This document shows, one piece after another, positions 25,096 through 34,699 of a DNA stretch of 64,000 nt. The position numbers and the translations under genes are program-made. The stretch covers positions 2,852,001 to 2,916,000 of the forward strand of contig CAVTQY010000001.1 of the NCBI GenBank assembly GCA_963736975.1. Direction: 5' to 3'. Under the pieces are notes generated by a model, which saw nothing but the letters and a program-made list of their open reading frames with translations, searched no databases and was not told the origin of the DNA. Positions within the stretch are counted from its first letter, which is position 1. Each line of letters opens with the position of its first letter. This DNA is from CAVTQY01 sp963736975. Lineage in GTDB: Bacteria; Pseudomonadota; Alphaproteobacteria; Acetobacterales; Acetobacteraceae.

Positions 25096-27765
25096 CTAAG
25101 CGGTGCGATCGACGGAGGTGCCGAGGGCGGCCTGGGCAGCGGCTAGGCGTGCGACGGGCACGCGGTACGGGCTGCAGGAGACGTAATCGAGACCAGCCTG
25201 TTCGCAGAAGGCGATCGAGGCCGGGTCGCCACCATGCTCGCCGCAAATTCCAAGTTTCAACCCGGGCTTTACGCGCCGGCCTTTCTCGGTGGCGATGCGC
25301 ACGATCGCTCCGACCCCATCGATGTCGATAGAAATGAAGGGATCGCGGGTGAGAATGCCTTTCTCGACGTAGTGCGGGAGGAATTTGCCGGCATCGTCGC
25401 GGGACAGACCGAACGTGGTCTGGGTAAGGTCGTTCGTGCCGAAGCTGAAAAAATCGGCCACTTCAGCGATGGCGTCGGCGATCAGTGCCGCCCGAGGCAA
25501 CTCGATCATGGTACCTACGGTGTATTCGATTTCGCGGCCGGATCGGTGGAATACCTCCTTCGCGACTTTGTCGATCTGCGCGCGGGTGATCTCCAGTTCT
25601 TTTTTCATCCCGACCAACGGAATCATGATTTCGGGAATCGGTGCATTGCCGGTCTCTGCGGCCACAGCAAGCGCCCCCTCGAAAATCGCGCGGGCCTGCA
25701 TCTCGTAGATTTCCGGATAGGTGATGCCCAGGCGGCAACCGCGATGGCCAAGCATCGGGTTGGCCTCGGCTAGGTCGGCCGCGCGGCGGCGCATGGCTTC
25801 CGTATCGGTCCCGAGCGCCTCGGCAACCTCGGCGAGCTCGGCTTCGCCATGCGGCAGGAACTCGTGCAGCGGCGGATCGAGCAGTCGGATCGTTACCGGC
25901 TGTCCGGCCATGATGCAGAACAGCGCCTTGAAGTCGTCCCGCTGATGGGGGAGCAGGCGCGCCAATGCCGCACGGCGTCCGGCTTCGTCGTGTGCCATGA
26001 TCATTTGGCGGACGGCGCCGATACGCTCGGGATCGAAGAACATGTGCTCGGTTCGGCAGAGCCCGATGCCTTCGGCGCCGAACTTGCGGGCGGTTTCTGC
26101 ATCCAGCGGCGTTTCCGCGTTGGCTCGCACGCCGAGCCGGCGGGCGTCGTCGGCCCATTGCATCAGAGTGGCGAAATCGTCCGATATGGCTGGTTCGATC
26201 ATCGGGACACTGCCCACGAAGACCTCTCCTGTCGCACCGTCGAGCGTGATCGTGTCGCCAGCCTGCACGGTGCGGCCTGCGGCCCGCAAGGTCTGCGCGT
26301 TGTAATCGACCGTGATCCCGCCGACGCCGGCTACGCAGGGACGGCCCATGCCGCGGGCGACCACGGCGGCATGGCTCGTCATGCCGCCACGCGTGGTGAC
26401 GATGCCACGCGCGGCATGCATACCGTGGATGTCCTCCGGGCTGGTTTCGATGCGTACCAGAATAACCGCCTCGCCTTTGGCGGCGCGCGACTCGGCCTCA
26501 TCGGCATTGAAGACGACAGCGCCAGACGCGGCGCCCGGGCTGGCGGGTAGGCCCTTGGCGAGCAAGGTGCGAGATGCACTGGGGTCGAGGGTGGGGTGCA
26601 GAAGCTGGTCGAGTGCAGCAGGGTTGACCCGCCGCACTGCTTCCTGCTGATCGATCAGCTCCTCTCGCGCCATCTCCACCGCCATTCGCAGGCTAGCAGC
26701 CGTCGTGCGCTTACCGCTGCGTGTCTGCAGCAGATAGAGCCTGCCCTTCTGGACGGTGAACTCGATGTCCTGCATGTCGCGGTAATGCCGTTCGAGCTTG
26801 TGACGGACCTCCTGCAACTCTGCGAAGGCGGCGGGCATGGCGCTTTCCATCGGTAATTCGTCCGCCTTGGCGCGGGCATTCGATAACGGCTGCGGGGTGC
26901 GGATGCCGGCGACCACATCCTCGCCCTGCGCATTCACCAGATATTCGCCATAGAACGCATTCTCGCCGGTTGAGGGGTCGCGGGTGAAGCAGACACCGGT
27001 GGCGCAGTCGTCGCCCATATTGCCGAACACCATCGCCTGAACATTCACCGCCGTGCCCCACTCGGGGGGGATATCGTGCAGGCGGCGATAGGTGATGGCG
27101 CGCGAGTTCATCCAGCTTCCGAACACCGCCCCGATAGCGCCCCAGAGCTGTTCATCCGGCTGTTGGGGAAACGGCTTGCCGATCTCCTGCTCGACCATGG
27201 CCTTGTATTCGGCCACGACCTGCTGCCAATCCTCAGATGTTAATGCAGTATCTTCCGTGATGCCGGCGGCAAGTTTGGACTGTTCGATTATCTCTTCGAA
27301 GCGATGATGTTCGACGCCGAGCACAACGGAGCCGTACATCTGCACGAAGCGACGATAGCTGTCCCACGCGAAACGAGGATCGTCGGCTTCTCGGGCGAGG
27401 CCTTCGACGGTGGCGTCGTTCAAGCCGAGGTTCAGCACGGTATCCATCATGCCCGGCATGGAGACTCGGGCACCTGAGCGGACGGAGACGAGCAACGGGC
27501 GGTCAGGATCACCGAAGCGGCGGCTGGCGGCTTGTTCTATCCGGGCCAGCGCCTCACGGACCTGAGGTTCCAGATCGGCGGGATAGTTGCGACTGTTTTC
27601 GTAAAAGGCAGTGCAGACTTCCGTGGTAATGGTGAAGCCAGGCGGGACCGGCAGGCCGATGCTCGCCATCTCGGCGAGATTAGCGCCTTTGCCACCGAGC
27701 AGGTCGCGCATATCGGCACGGCCCTCATTATGGCCAGCCCCGAAGCTGTACACCCACTTGGCCAT
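25096..27765 (-). CDS. ppdK: Pyruvate, phosphate dikinase
   Basis: An 889-residue enzyme interconverting pyruvate + ATP + Pi and PEP + AMP + PPi. It has the ATP-grasp domain (LLGGKGANLAEMASIGLPVP, RSGARVSMPGMMDTVLNLGL), the phosphohistidine domain with the catalytic His and regulatory Thr in GGMTSHAAVVARGMGRPC, and the C-terminal PEP/pyruvate barrel (FFSFGTNDLTQTTFG, GICGEHGGDP). It lies 13 bp after glyS and probably ends the glyQ-vapB-like-glyS-ppdK operon. PpsR, encoded in the same window, would be its regulator. Confidence 0.96.
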   Translation of the reverse strand: MAKWVYSFGAGHNEGRADMRDLLGGKGANLAEMASIGLPVPPGFTITTEVCTAFYENSRNYPADLEPQVREALARIEQAASRRFGDPDRPLLVSVRSGARVSMPGMMDTVLNLGLNDATVEGLAREADDPRFAWDSYRRFVQMYGSVVLGVEHHRFEEIIEQSKLAAGITEDTALTSEDWQQVVAEYKAMVEQEIGKPFPQQPDEQLWGAIGAVFGSWMNSRAITYRRLHDIPPEWGTAVNVQAMVFGNMGDDCATGVCFTRDPSTGENAFYGEYLVNAQGEDVVAGIRTPQPLSNARAKADELPMESAMPAAFAELQEVRHKLERHYRDMQDIEFTVQKGRLYLLQTRSGKRTTAASLRMAVEMAREELIDQQEAVRRVNPAALDQLLHPTLDPSASRTLLAKGLPASPGAASGAVVFNADEAESRAAKGEAVILVRIETSPEDIHGMHAARGIVTTRGGMTSHAAVVARGMGRPCVAGVGGITVDYNAQTLRAAGRTVQAGDTITLDGATGEVFVGSVPMIEPAISDDFATLMQWADDARRLGVRANAETPLDAETARKFGAEGIGLCRTEHMFFDPERIGAVRQMIMAHDEAGRRAALARLLPHQRDDFKALFCIMAGQPVTIRLLDPPLHEFLPHGEAELAEVAEALGTDTEAMRRRAADLAEANPMLGHRGCRLGITYPEIYEMQARAIFEGALAVAAETGNAPIPEIMIPLVGMKKELEITRAQIDKVAKEVFHRSGREIEYTVGTMIELPRAALIADAIAEVADFFSFGTNDLTQTTFGLSRDDAGKFLPHYVEKGILTRDPFISIDIDGVGAIVRIATEKGRRVKPGLKLGICGEHGGDPASIAFCEQAGLDYVSCSPYRVPVARLAAAQAALGTSVDRTA

Positions 27766-27778
27766 AGCGGAACTCCGT

Positions 27779-29834
27779 TCAGCCTTCGATATGAGAGAAA
27801 TCGGCGACTTGGTTCATCACCGCCCGAATGCTGTTCAAAAGACATAAACGATTGCGGCGCAATTCGGGCTCGGGCGCATTAACAATCACGCGATCGAAGA
27901 ACGCGTCGAGCGGGGCCCGTAGCTGGGCCATTTCTGCCATCGCGCCGGAGAAGTCCTCTGCATCCAAGCATTCCCTAATAGATGAAGAGAGTCGGTCGCG
28001 CGCCTTCAGGAGCTCGATCTCTTCCGGTTGCCGCATGGTCTCGTAGCTTGCCCCATCGCGGAATGGTCCATCCTTGCGCTCCTCGATCCGTAGAATATTG
28101 GCAGCACGGCGATAAGCGGTGAGCAGATCGTTGCCCTCCGGCGCGCCCAATAAATCCGCAACGGCGTCGGTTCGCTGGATGAGCCGGACGAGGTCGTCAT
28201 CCGGCCGTGCCTGAAAGACTGCTGCCATCACATCATGCCTGGCACCGTCCAAGCGAAGCTGGACGCGCAGGCGCTCGATGATGAACGCGAACAGATCGTC
28301 GATGTCGCGAGCGGCCCAGCGCTTCCCCAGCCCCATAAAGGCCTTCTCAATCAGCGAGCGCACCGGGATACGCAAGCCATGGTCCAGGACGATGCGGATA
28401 AACCCGAGTGCGGCGCGTCGGAGCGCATAGGGGTCGCCAGAACCGGATGGTTTTTCGCCGATAGCGAAGAAGCCGGCAAGCTGGTCCAGCTTGTCGGCAA
28501 GCGCAACGGTGATCGACACCGGGCCGGGCGGAACCGCGTCGCCCGGACCTTTCGGACCGTAATGATCTCGGATCGCATTGGCAATCTCCGCCGGTTCGCC
28601 GTCGTGCAAAGCGTAGTAGCGGCCCATTACGCCTTGCAGTTCGGGGAACTCGCCAACCATGCCGGTGACGAGATCAGCTTTCGCGAGTTCCGCCGCCCGC
28701 TCGGCATTAGCGGGACCGGCGCCGACCAGCGGGGCGATGAAGCGCGCGAGCTGCCGCAGGCGACGCACCCTGTCGCCCTGGCTGCCGAGCTTCGCGTGGA
28801 AGGTGATCTGATCGAGTTGCGGCACGCGCGCGGCGAGCGACGTCTCACGGTCAAGATCCCAAAAATAACGCGCGTCGGCGAAGCGGGCGCGCAACACGCG
28901 TTCATTGCCGGCGATAATGGCCGCACCACCGTCATCAGCCTCGATATTGGCGACGAAGCCGAACCACGGGGCGGGCGTCCCCGATTCGGTGCGCAGCGCG
29001 AAATAGCGCTGGTTGACCCGCATCGAGACCTGCAGAACTTCCGGCGGAAGGTCCATGAACGTGGGATCGATCCGGCCCAGCAGCGGCACCGGCCATTCAA
29101 CAAGTCCGACAACCTCATCGAGGAGTCCGGGATCGTCAACAACGATCAGGCCTCTGGCGCTTGCCTCCGCCTGCAGCGCAGAAGCAATGCGGCGCCGGCG
29201 TTCCGCCACATCCACCAGCACGCGGTGGGCCGCGAGCTTCGCTCGCCAATCGGCGCACGACGCGACCGGGAAGACTCCGGGGGCATGGAACCGATGTCCT
29301 TCGGTGAGATTGCCGGCGGCAAGTCCGTTGCCGTCATCCGCGCCCTCGCGCAGATCGAATGACACCACCGCGCCATCCAACAGGCACACAATGCGGCGCA
29401 GTGGGCGGACCCATGTAAAGCTACTAGCGCTCCACCGCATGGATTTAGGCCAGGCGAAGTGCCGCAGGAGCTGTGGAAGAGCCGAAGCAATCAACACCTG
29501 GGCCGAAACAGCGGCAATGATACGGTCCAGAACCCAGTAGTCGCCCTCCGAGTGAAGCTGCTCTCGGGTAGCGTCGTGCTTGCGAAGGAACCCGGCAATC
29601 GCCTGTTCAGGCGCGGAGAGCCGCGGACCGCGTTCAAGCTTGCGCTCCGCCGCGACTTCCGCTTCGACCTGGGCGCTGAGGGCAATATGGCGGGGGCCGT
29701 AATATGTCTCAACAAGGTTCGGCGCCAACCCAGCTAGTACCCTCAGAGACTGCCTTTTCGAGTTCGACGGCTGCGCCGGACTGCATGCGGGCCGGGATCT
29801 CCTCACTGAACAGCTCCAGGAAAAGCTCCGGCAT
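27779..29834 (-). pseudogene. glyS: Glycyl-tRNA synthetase beta subunit, frameshifted near the N-terminus
   Basis: The beta chain of the tetrameric bacterial glycyl-tRNA synthetase, which charges tRNA-Gly with GlyQ. The ATG at 29834 gives MPELFLELFSEEIPARMQSG, the classic GlyS start, in one frame as far as EKAVSE. The continuation VLAGLAPNLVETYYGPRHIA and everything to the stop at 27779 is in another frame. One extra C in CCC at 29740-29742 (plus strand) restores a 684-residue protein. Downstream domains look complete. As this enzyme is normally essential and no second copy is visible, a sequence error is the leading explanation. Confidence 0.9.
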
Positions 29835-29858
29835 CTGGCCCTCGGTGTTTTCGGTCTG

Positions 29859-30092
29859 CTACGGCGCCGGGATCGCCGCCGGGTCAAAGCCGACCGGTTC
29901 GCGGGCGCGCAAAGCGATGTCGCGGGTAATGTCCATGATACGGTCGTACATCGCCTGACGGGCGAGCTCACGTTCGAATCGCTCGCGCAGGGCCGTGGCG
30001 ACTGCTGCCTCGATGCTTTCGCCGGTTAGCTCAGTTAGCTCAGAGGCTAGTCGGCAGGCATCTTCGTCGGCGATCCTCAGCTCCGCTTTCAT
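29859..30092 (-). CDS. VapB-type (Rv0623-family) antitoxin-like protein without a toxin partner
   Basis: A 77-residue protein (MKAELRIADEDACRLASELT...) with the Rv0623/VapB pattern: a short N-terminal strand, a helical dimerisation/DNA-binding part (GESIEAAVATALRERFERELA) and a C-terminal tail that in true pairs wraps the PIN toxin. The ATG overlaps the glyQ stop (ATGA) and its stop is 24 bp before glyS, so it sits inside the synthetase operon. No PIN-domain gene is present on either side. It could be a domesticated regulator or a remnant of a pair. Confidence 0.78.
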   Translation of the reverse strand: MKAELRIADEDACRLASELTELTGESIEAAVATALRERFERELARQAMYDRIMDITRDIALRAREPVGFDPAAIPAP

Positions 30093-30991
30093 GTCGTTTC
30101 CTCTTCCATAAGTTCCAGATTGTTGGGCATTAACTCGCCAGCGATCCAGGATTCGCAGCAGGCTTTTGCCATAGCGCGGACTCGGCCAATATAGCTGGCT
30201 CTTTCGGCCACGCTGATCACGCCGCGTGCATCCAGCAGGTTGAACAGATGGCTCGCTTTGATGCACTGATCGTAGGCCGGTAACGCCAGAGAGCGCCCGA
30301 GAAGGCTTTCACATTCGTGCTCGGCATCGGCGAAGTGCCGCGTAAGCATATCGGTGTCGGCAGCTTCGAAATTGTAGGTGCTGTACTCGCGCTCGGCGCG
30401 CAGAAACACATCGCCGTAGCGAACGCCGGCGCCGTTAAAGTCGACGTCGAAGACGTTTTCGACATTTTGCACATACATGGCAAGTCGTTCGAGACCGTAT
30501 GTCATTTCGAAGCTGGGCAGCGTTACCGGAATGCCGCCGACTTGCTGAAAATAGGTGAACTGGCCGACTTCCATGCCGTCGCACCACACCTCCCACCCAA
30601 GGCCCCAGGCGCCAAGGGTGGGGCTTTCCCAGTCGTCTTCGACAAAGCGGAAATCGTGGTGCAGCGGGTCGAGGCCGATTTCCCGATAGCTCGCCAGGAG
30701 CAGGTCCTGCGCGTCGGGTGGGCTCGGCTTCATGATCACCTGATACTGGTAGAAGTGCTGCAGGCGGTTGGGGTTCTCTCCGTAGCGGCCGTCGGTCGGG
30801 CGGCGGCTGGGCTGCACATAGGCGGCCCGCCATGGCCGCGAGCCCAGTGCGCGCAACGTAGTCGCGGGATGGAAGGTGCCGGCGCCCATCTCGACATCGT
30901 AAGGCTGCAAAAGGACGCAGCCCTGCCGCACCCAGAACAGGTGCAGGCGCAGGATCAGATCCTGAAAGCATAGTGCCTCGTCGGCGTGCAT
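30089..30991 (-). CDS. glyQ: Glycyl-tRNA synthetase alpha subunit
   Basis: A 300-residue class II catalytic subunit. The signature runs LCFQDLILRLHLFWVRQGCV, LLQPYDVEMGAGTFHP and RRPTDGRYGENPNRLQHFYQ, with YGLERLAMYVQ later. The frame is open to 31033, but the ATG at 30991 (MHADEALCFQDL) matches the family start. It is first in the operon with the antitoxin-like gene, glyS and ppdK, and is divergent from the DUF2076 gene. Confidence 0.95.
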   Translation of the reverse strand: MHADEALCFQDLILRLHLFWVRQGCVLLQPYDVEMGAGTFHPATTLRALGSRPWRAAYVQPSRRPTDGRYGENPNRLQHFYQYQVIMKPSPPDAQDLLLASYREIGLDPLHHDFRFVEDDWESPTLGAWGLGWEVWCDGMEVGQFTYFQQVGGIPVTLPSFEMTYGLERLAMYVQNVENVFDVDFNGAGVRYGDVFLRAEREYSTYNFEAADTDMLTRHFADAEHECESLLGRSLALPAYDQCIKASHLFNLLDARGVISVAERASYIGRVRAMAKACCESWIAGELMPNNLELMEEETT

Positions 30992-31133
30992 TGAGCCCGG
31001 CTGACCTTGGTGCGGCGCAACGTAAAGCATCACCGAGGGAGTGCGTCCAGACGAGCTGGGGCCCCGCGTTGAAGTGGCGTTGCGGTGTCGCTAGATTCGC
31101 ATCGACGCGAGCCGTGGCCGAGGGGGACCCCAG

Positions 31134-31982
31134 ATGACCAACGAGGAACGCGACATCATCGCCAGCTTCATTGCGCGGGTTGCCGGCGCAGGGCCGCAGA
31201 GCCCTTGGTCGGGCGCCCCCGTACCTGCGACGACCCCTGCCCTACCGCCCATCGATCGGGAGGCGGATGGGTTTATCGCCGAGCAACTCCAGCGCTACCC
31301 GGAGGCGCGGTACCGGCTGACCCAACTGGCATTCGTCCAGGAGCACGCGTTGGCTGAGGCCCAGAACCGCCTCAGGCGACTTGAGGGCGAGTTGCAACAG
31401 GCCCAACAGGCCGCCGCTGCTCAGCAAACCCCTCCCCAGGGCGGGTTTTTCAGCGGACTGTTCGGGGGAGGGCGCTCCCAGTCGCCCCCTCCGCCGCCGG
31501 GCAGACCTTGGGGGCAGCAGGGCGGCGGCAGTCCAGGGTATCAGCCGCCGCCCCCCCCAGCGGCCCAGTATCCGCCAGGATACAACGCAGGAATGTTTCA
31601 ACGGCAGGGCTCGGGGTTTCTCGGGTCGGCCCTGACAACCGCGGCCGGCGTGGCCGGCGGAGTGCTGGCCGCCGACGCGATCCGGGACATGTTTTCCGGA
31701 CCACGGGAAGGATACGGCATGGGGCAGAGCCCGTTTGGATCGCCGGGCGTCGGCGGTGTCGATCCCGGCAGCGTGGACCAGGGAAACTGGACCTCACCGG
31801 GCCCGGGCGCGGATCAGCCAGACCAGGGGTACGTTGATTCCGGCACCTGGGATCAGGGCAGCGATCAGTCGGCCTGGAACAACCCAGGGAATGACCCAAG
31901 CGGCGGCGGCGGATGGGACCAGAGCGGCGGGGATCCGGGCCCGGATCCCGGCAGCGGCGGAGATGATGACAGCTTGATCTAG
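31134..31982 (+). CDS. DUF2076 domain-containing protein
   Basis: A 282-residue protein. The N-terminal helical part (TNEERDIIASFIARVAG, DREADGFIAEQLQRYPEARY) is typical of DUF2076. A coiled-coil-like stretch (about 65-95) leads to Pro/Gln/Gly-rich linkers, a glycine-rich hydrophobic segment (ALTTAAGVAGGVLAADAI), and a very acidic Asp/Gly/Ser tail. These proteins are found beside envelope or periplasmic genes, but the function is unknown. The tail is low complexity, so its exact length may vary. Confidence 0.85.
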   Translation: MTNEERDIIASFIARVAGAGPQSPWSGAPVPATTPALPPIDREADGFIAEQLQRYPEARYRLTQLAFVQEHALAEAQNRLRRLEGELQQAQQAAAAQQTPPQGGFFSGLFGGGRSQSPPPPPGRPWGQQGGGSPGYQPPPPPAAQYPPGYNAGMFQRQGSGFLGSALTTAAGVAGGVLAADAIRDMFSGPREGYGMGQSPFGSPGVGGVDPGSVDQGNWTSPGPGADQPDQGYVDSGTWDQGSDQSAWNNPGNDPSGGGGWDQSGGDPGPDPGSGGDDDSLI

Positions 31983-32460
31983 CTGGCTAGTCACGCGGAG
32001 TGGTCCTGATAGCCCCGGCGGCGCTTGGCGCGAGCGAGGTGGGCGAGGGCGTTGATGGCGGCGCTGGCGTCCGGGTGGGGATTGAGGCGGACGTGGCCCT
32101 GGGTGCCGATGCGCCCACTGACGGGCGAGGAGGGCGCGGCCACGCTGTCACTCCCCTGATAAACCCGGTTCCTACGAATCCCACACAGAAAAGCGTCAGA
32201 GCAGAAGCTTCGGGGATCGGTGTGGAAGAGACAGCAGGATCGCGGATAGACGCGGAGAGGACCGGGTCGAACTTTAGCGTGGCAAGGTAAGCGATGTTGT
32301 AGAAAGTGACTGGCTGACCCCAAATCCCGACAATTTCGTCAAGGTTGTTGAGGTTCATGGCAGTTGTGCCGCTTGCGCCAGGCACATTGAAGATTGTGAA
32401 ATGACCGTTTGTGTCGAGGAAGCCATATGTCGTCGATCCGATCGCGGTAGTGCCCATGAT

Positions 32461-32730
32461 CTGCCCCAGCACGACCTGCCGAAGTTGCTTCATCTGCTCC
32501 TCATCGAGCCGTGGCTTGGCGCCCGGACGGGGGCGGTCGTGTAGTCCATCCAGGCCCTCGGCGTTGTAGCGACCTACGGCGTCGTGTAACGCCTGCCGCT
32601 CCATCCCGGCCAACCGTGCCGCCTCGGCTCGCGTCATGCCCTCGAGCGCGTTCGCGATCGCCTGCAGGCGCGCCGCAGCCGTGCGATCCGGCTCCTGCCG
32701 TGCACGCTTCCGAAGCTCCGCAGGCGATAT
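32461..32730 (-). mobile_element. IS630-family transposase N-terminal fragment
   Basis: Encodes the HTH portion of an IS630 transposase only; the DDE catalytic domain and any terminal repeats are missing. It is flanked on one side by the terminase fragment and on the other by a HAF-repeat fragment, so a once larger insertion has been deleted at both ends. Confidence 0.7.
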
Positions 32731-32733
32731 GGA

Positions 32734-33084
32734 CACACCAAACCGCCGCAACAGCTCGGCGCATTGCGCAACAGCCGCATCGGGATCGAACGGCGGCCGA
32801 ACCTCCAGCAACGCATCCAGCACGCCGATGTTGCCGTCGCGCAAGTGACCGATCGCCAGGGTCATTGCATCGCTAACACCCCCACTAGGATCGCAGAAGG
32901 CGGCATAGATGACGCCCGGCTCGGGGGGCAGCTCCTTGCGACCCCAGCATGTGACGGCATCTACAGTCTCTCGTGTGATGAAATCCGCCAGATCGTCGCG
33001 AAACTCGGCGCCGTATTCCGCCCGCGCCGCTTCGGGATCGGACTCGTACGCCTCTTCAATGATCGCCGGGTCGATTGCGGGGTT
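32734..33084 (-). pseudogene. Phage terminase large subunit fragment
   Basis: About 117 codons resembling the nuclease half of a terminase large subunit (ERPITRETVD-like region read as DFITRETVDAVTCWGRKEL, then FCDPSGG with the metal-binding Asp). There is no portal, capsid or packaging ATPase nearby, so it is a prophage scrap rather than a prophage. Confidence 0.65.
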
Positions 33085-33087
33085 CAT

Positions 33088-33478
33088 CACCGGCAATGGC
33101 TATATCGATCGGGGCGGCGCGTTCAACAACATTGACGTACCCGGCGCTATGCCGGGGTCTACTTCCCCTTCTGGTATCAACAATCTGGGCCAGATCGTCG
33201 GGACTTATGTCGATAACCAGGGGATCCAACACGGATTTGTAGATACCGGAGGGCACTTCCGCGCTATCGACGTGCCAGGAGCGCCGCCCGGATCCACCAT
33301 CCCCGACAGCATCAACGACCGTGGGCAGATCGTCGGCACTTACTTCGACAGTGCCGGACCGCACGCCTTCCTGGAGGCGCGCGGCGTTTACACCACAATT
33401 GACGTGCCGGGTGCGACACCATCCGGAACGGCTTTTGGCGGTGGGATCAACGACGCCAGCGGCTTTCGTGGATTATGA
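33088..33478 (+). pseudogene. HAF-repeat extracellular protein fragment
   Basis: About 130 codons of HAF repeats: INNLGQIVGTYVDNQGIQHG, FVDTGGHFRAIDVPGAPPGS, INDRGQIVGTYFDSAGPHAF. It lacks a start, a signal peptide and a C-terminal sorting signal. A second HAF fragment with a PEP-CTERM-like tail lies on the opposite strand about 630 bp away (32130-32460), so one gene may have been split and partly inverted by the intervening insertion. Confidence 0.72.
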
Positions 33479-33595
33479 TGCCGCTGAGCGCAAAGTATAA
33501 GGTAGGAGACCTTCCTAGTCCCGTATCACCACTTTCATCAACGTACATGAGGTACAAGGTTCCCGCTTCCCCTGTCGAGTCTCTTTCTGGTAGGA

Positions 33596-33724
33596 TTGCA
33601 CCATGCAAGCAAGGTCAAGCCCAAGCCCGACCATCCCGAGCAGTATCAGCGCTTCGTGGAGGCGGCGCGCCAGGTAGGGGCGGACGAGAGCCCGAATGGG
33701 CCGTGCAGCGCGCGCGCTACATGA
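33596..33724 (+). pseudogene. Remnant of a small hypothetical protein
   Basis: The frame reads ASKVKPKPDHPEQYQRFVEA then ARQVGADESP before turning into unrelated sequence and stopping. This resembles the short alphaproteobacterial proteins of the type PKPDDPEQxxRFVEAAR. The only start is a TTG at 33596, and the C-terminal half is missing. No function is known. Confidence 0.45.
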
Positions 33725-33859
33725 GCCTGGAAACCATCGCCCCTTTGAGCGATACCCCCACCGTCAGCCTGCCAGCCATCGCAGCCTGACATGGCGGTCC
33801 AACCCGCCGAGGAGCTCAGTTCCTACACCACGTCTCGGGACATGATCGGTCCTCAACTT

Positions 33860-34699
33860 TCAAGATATGACTTCTGGTAACCGCAAGTGAGTGATATCGC
33901 CCTCCTCCAGCTTGTCTCGAATGATGTCAAGCTTCTGACGGCGATCAATCAAAGGCGATGTGGCGCTGCGGAAGCGCGACGTTATTTCAACCCGGCGGCC
34001 GAAGCCAAGCCTCGGCGCACACGGAGCGTTCTTTGCTGTCGGCGGTCCATATTCTCGAAGATAATCGGCGAAATTGACCGCATTCTCGTCGACATCGATC
34101 AGAGTCTCGCACGGAGCTCCTTCTGCCCAAACTACGTCGTGATGTTCGAGTTTAATGTGGAAAAATTCCAATTCGTTGAGCCGTGCAGCGTCATACAGTG
34201 TAATCGTCGTGCCGTTGATTAGGTTGCATACCGGCACTAGGACATCATCGATAAGCAATGCATGCGCCTTGGTGACAAACAAATCGGTGTGCGGCGTATC
34301 GGGACCAAGAGCTGATCGAGCGACACGAATTGGGAGAACATCCTTGACCCATGCCTTGGTCGGATCACTTCTTCCAAACCGGTAGCGGCCGACCCACTGA
34401 ATGGGGCGCATCCCGCCGAACACAGTCGGAAGCAAATCACCGACGACAAGGTCTTCAACCTTCTTGCCGCCATCTGCGGTTCGGATCGTTGTACCCCTTA
34501 AGAAGCAGCTCGTATGGGGTCCAGGGTGGGGGTCGGGTCCATGGTGCGGGCCAGGTTCATGGCCGTGGGCGTCCGCCGGAACTGCTCTCATTGCATAGGA
34601 GACTATCACGGATGCCGCAAGAGCGCCAATCTTTACGAGATTACGGCGCGATCTCTGAATTCCTGTCGGCCGATTTGCCGCGTTGCCCGTCCCTGGCAT
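33860..34699 (-). CDS. Tat-exported Hint-domain protein
   Basis: A 279-residue protein. The ATG at 34699 follows GGGAG with 7 nt spacing and gives a twin-arginine signal (SRRNLVKIGALAASVIVSYA). A His/Pro-rich linker (HGHEPGPHHGPDPHPGPH) leads to a Hint module that begins at Cys in SCFLRGTTIRTADGGKKVED and contains the conserved TKAHALLIDDVLVP and HDVVWAEGAPCETLI blocks of the bacterial Hint_2 type. There is no partner domain after it, unlike secreted toxins where Hint processes a neighbour. It is flanked by IS debris. The role is unknown; auto-cleavage is possible. Confidence 0.82.
   Translation of the reverse strand: MPGTGNAANRPTGIQRSRRNLVKIGALAASVIVSYAMRAVPADAHGHEPGPHHGPDPHPGPHTSCFLRGTTIRTADGGKKVEDLVVGDLLPTVFGGMRPIQWVGRYRFGRSDPTKAWVKDVLPIRVARSALGPDTPHTDLFVTKAHALLIDDVLVPVCNLINGTTITLYDAARLNELEFFHIKLEHHDVVWAEGAPCETLIDVDENAVNFADYLREYGPPTAKNAPCAPRLGFGRRVEITSRFRSATSPLIDRRQKLDIIRDKLEEGDITHLRLPEVIS

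Larger units (their letters stand above)
31987..33096 (-). pseudogene. Chimeric open frame stitched from terminase, IS630 and HAF-repeat fragments
   Basis: A 369-codon open frame that is not one gene. Residues about 5-121 match a phage large-terminase nuclease region (EEAYESDPEAARAEYGAEFR, FCDPSGGVSDAMTLAIGH). Residues about 123-212 match the helix-turn-helix part of IS630 transposases (GMTRAEAARLAGMERQAL, DGLHDRPRPGAKPRLDEEQ). Residues about 213-280 are HAF-type repeat (YGFLDTNGHFTIFNVPGAS, NLNNLDEIVGIW), followed by a PEP-CTERM-like tail (PIPEASALTLFCVGFVGTGF). The last 50 residues are low complexity. All joints are in frame, so it could be translated, but it is best read as rearranged debris. 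Confidence 0.75.

Noticed and set aside
32734..33084. Prophage
   Set aside because: Only a terminase fragment is present; no other phage genes or attachment sites within reach.
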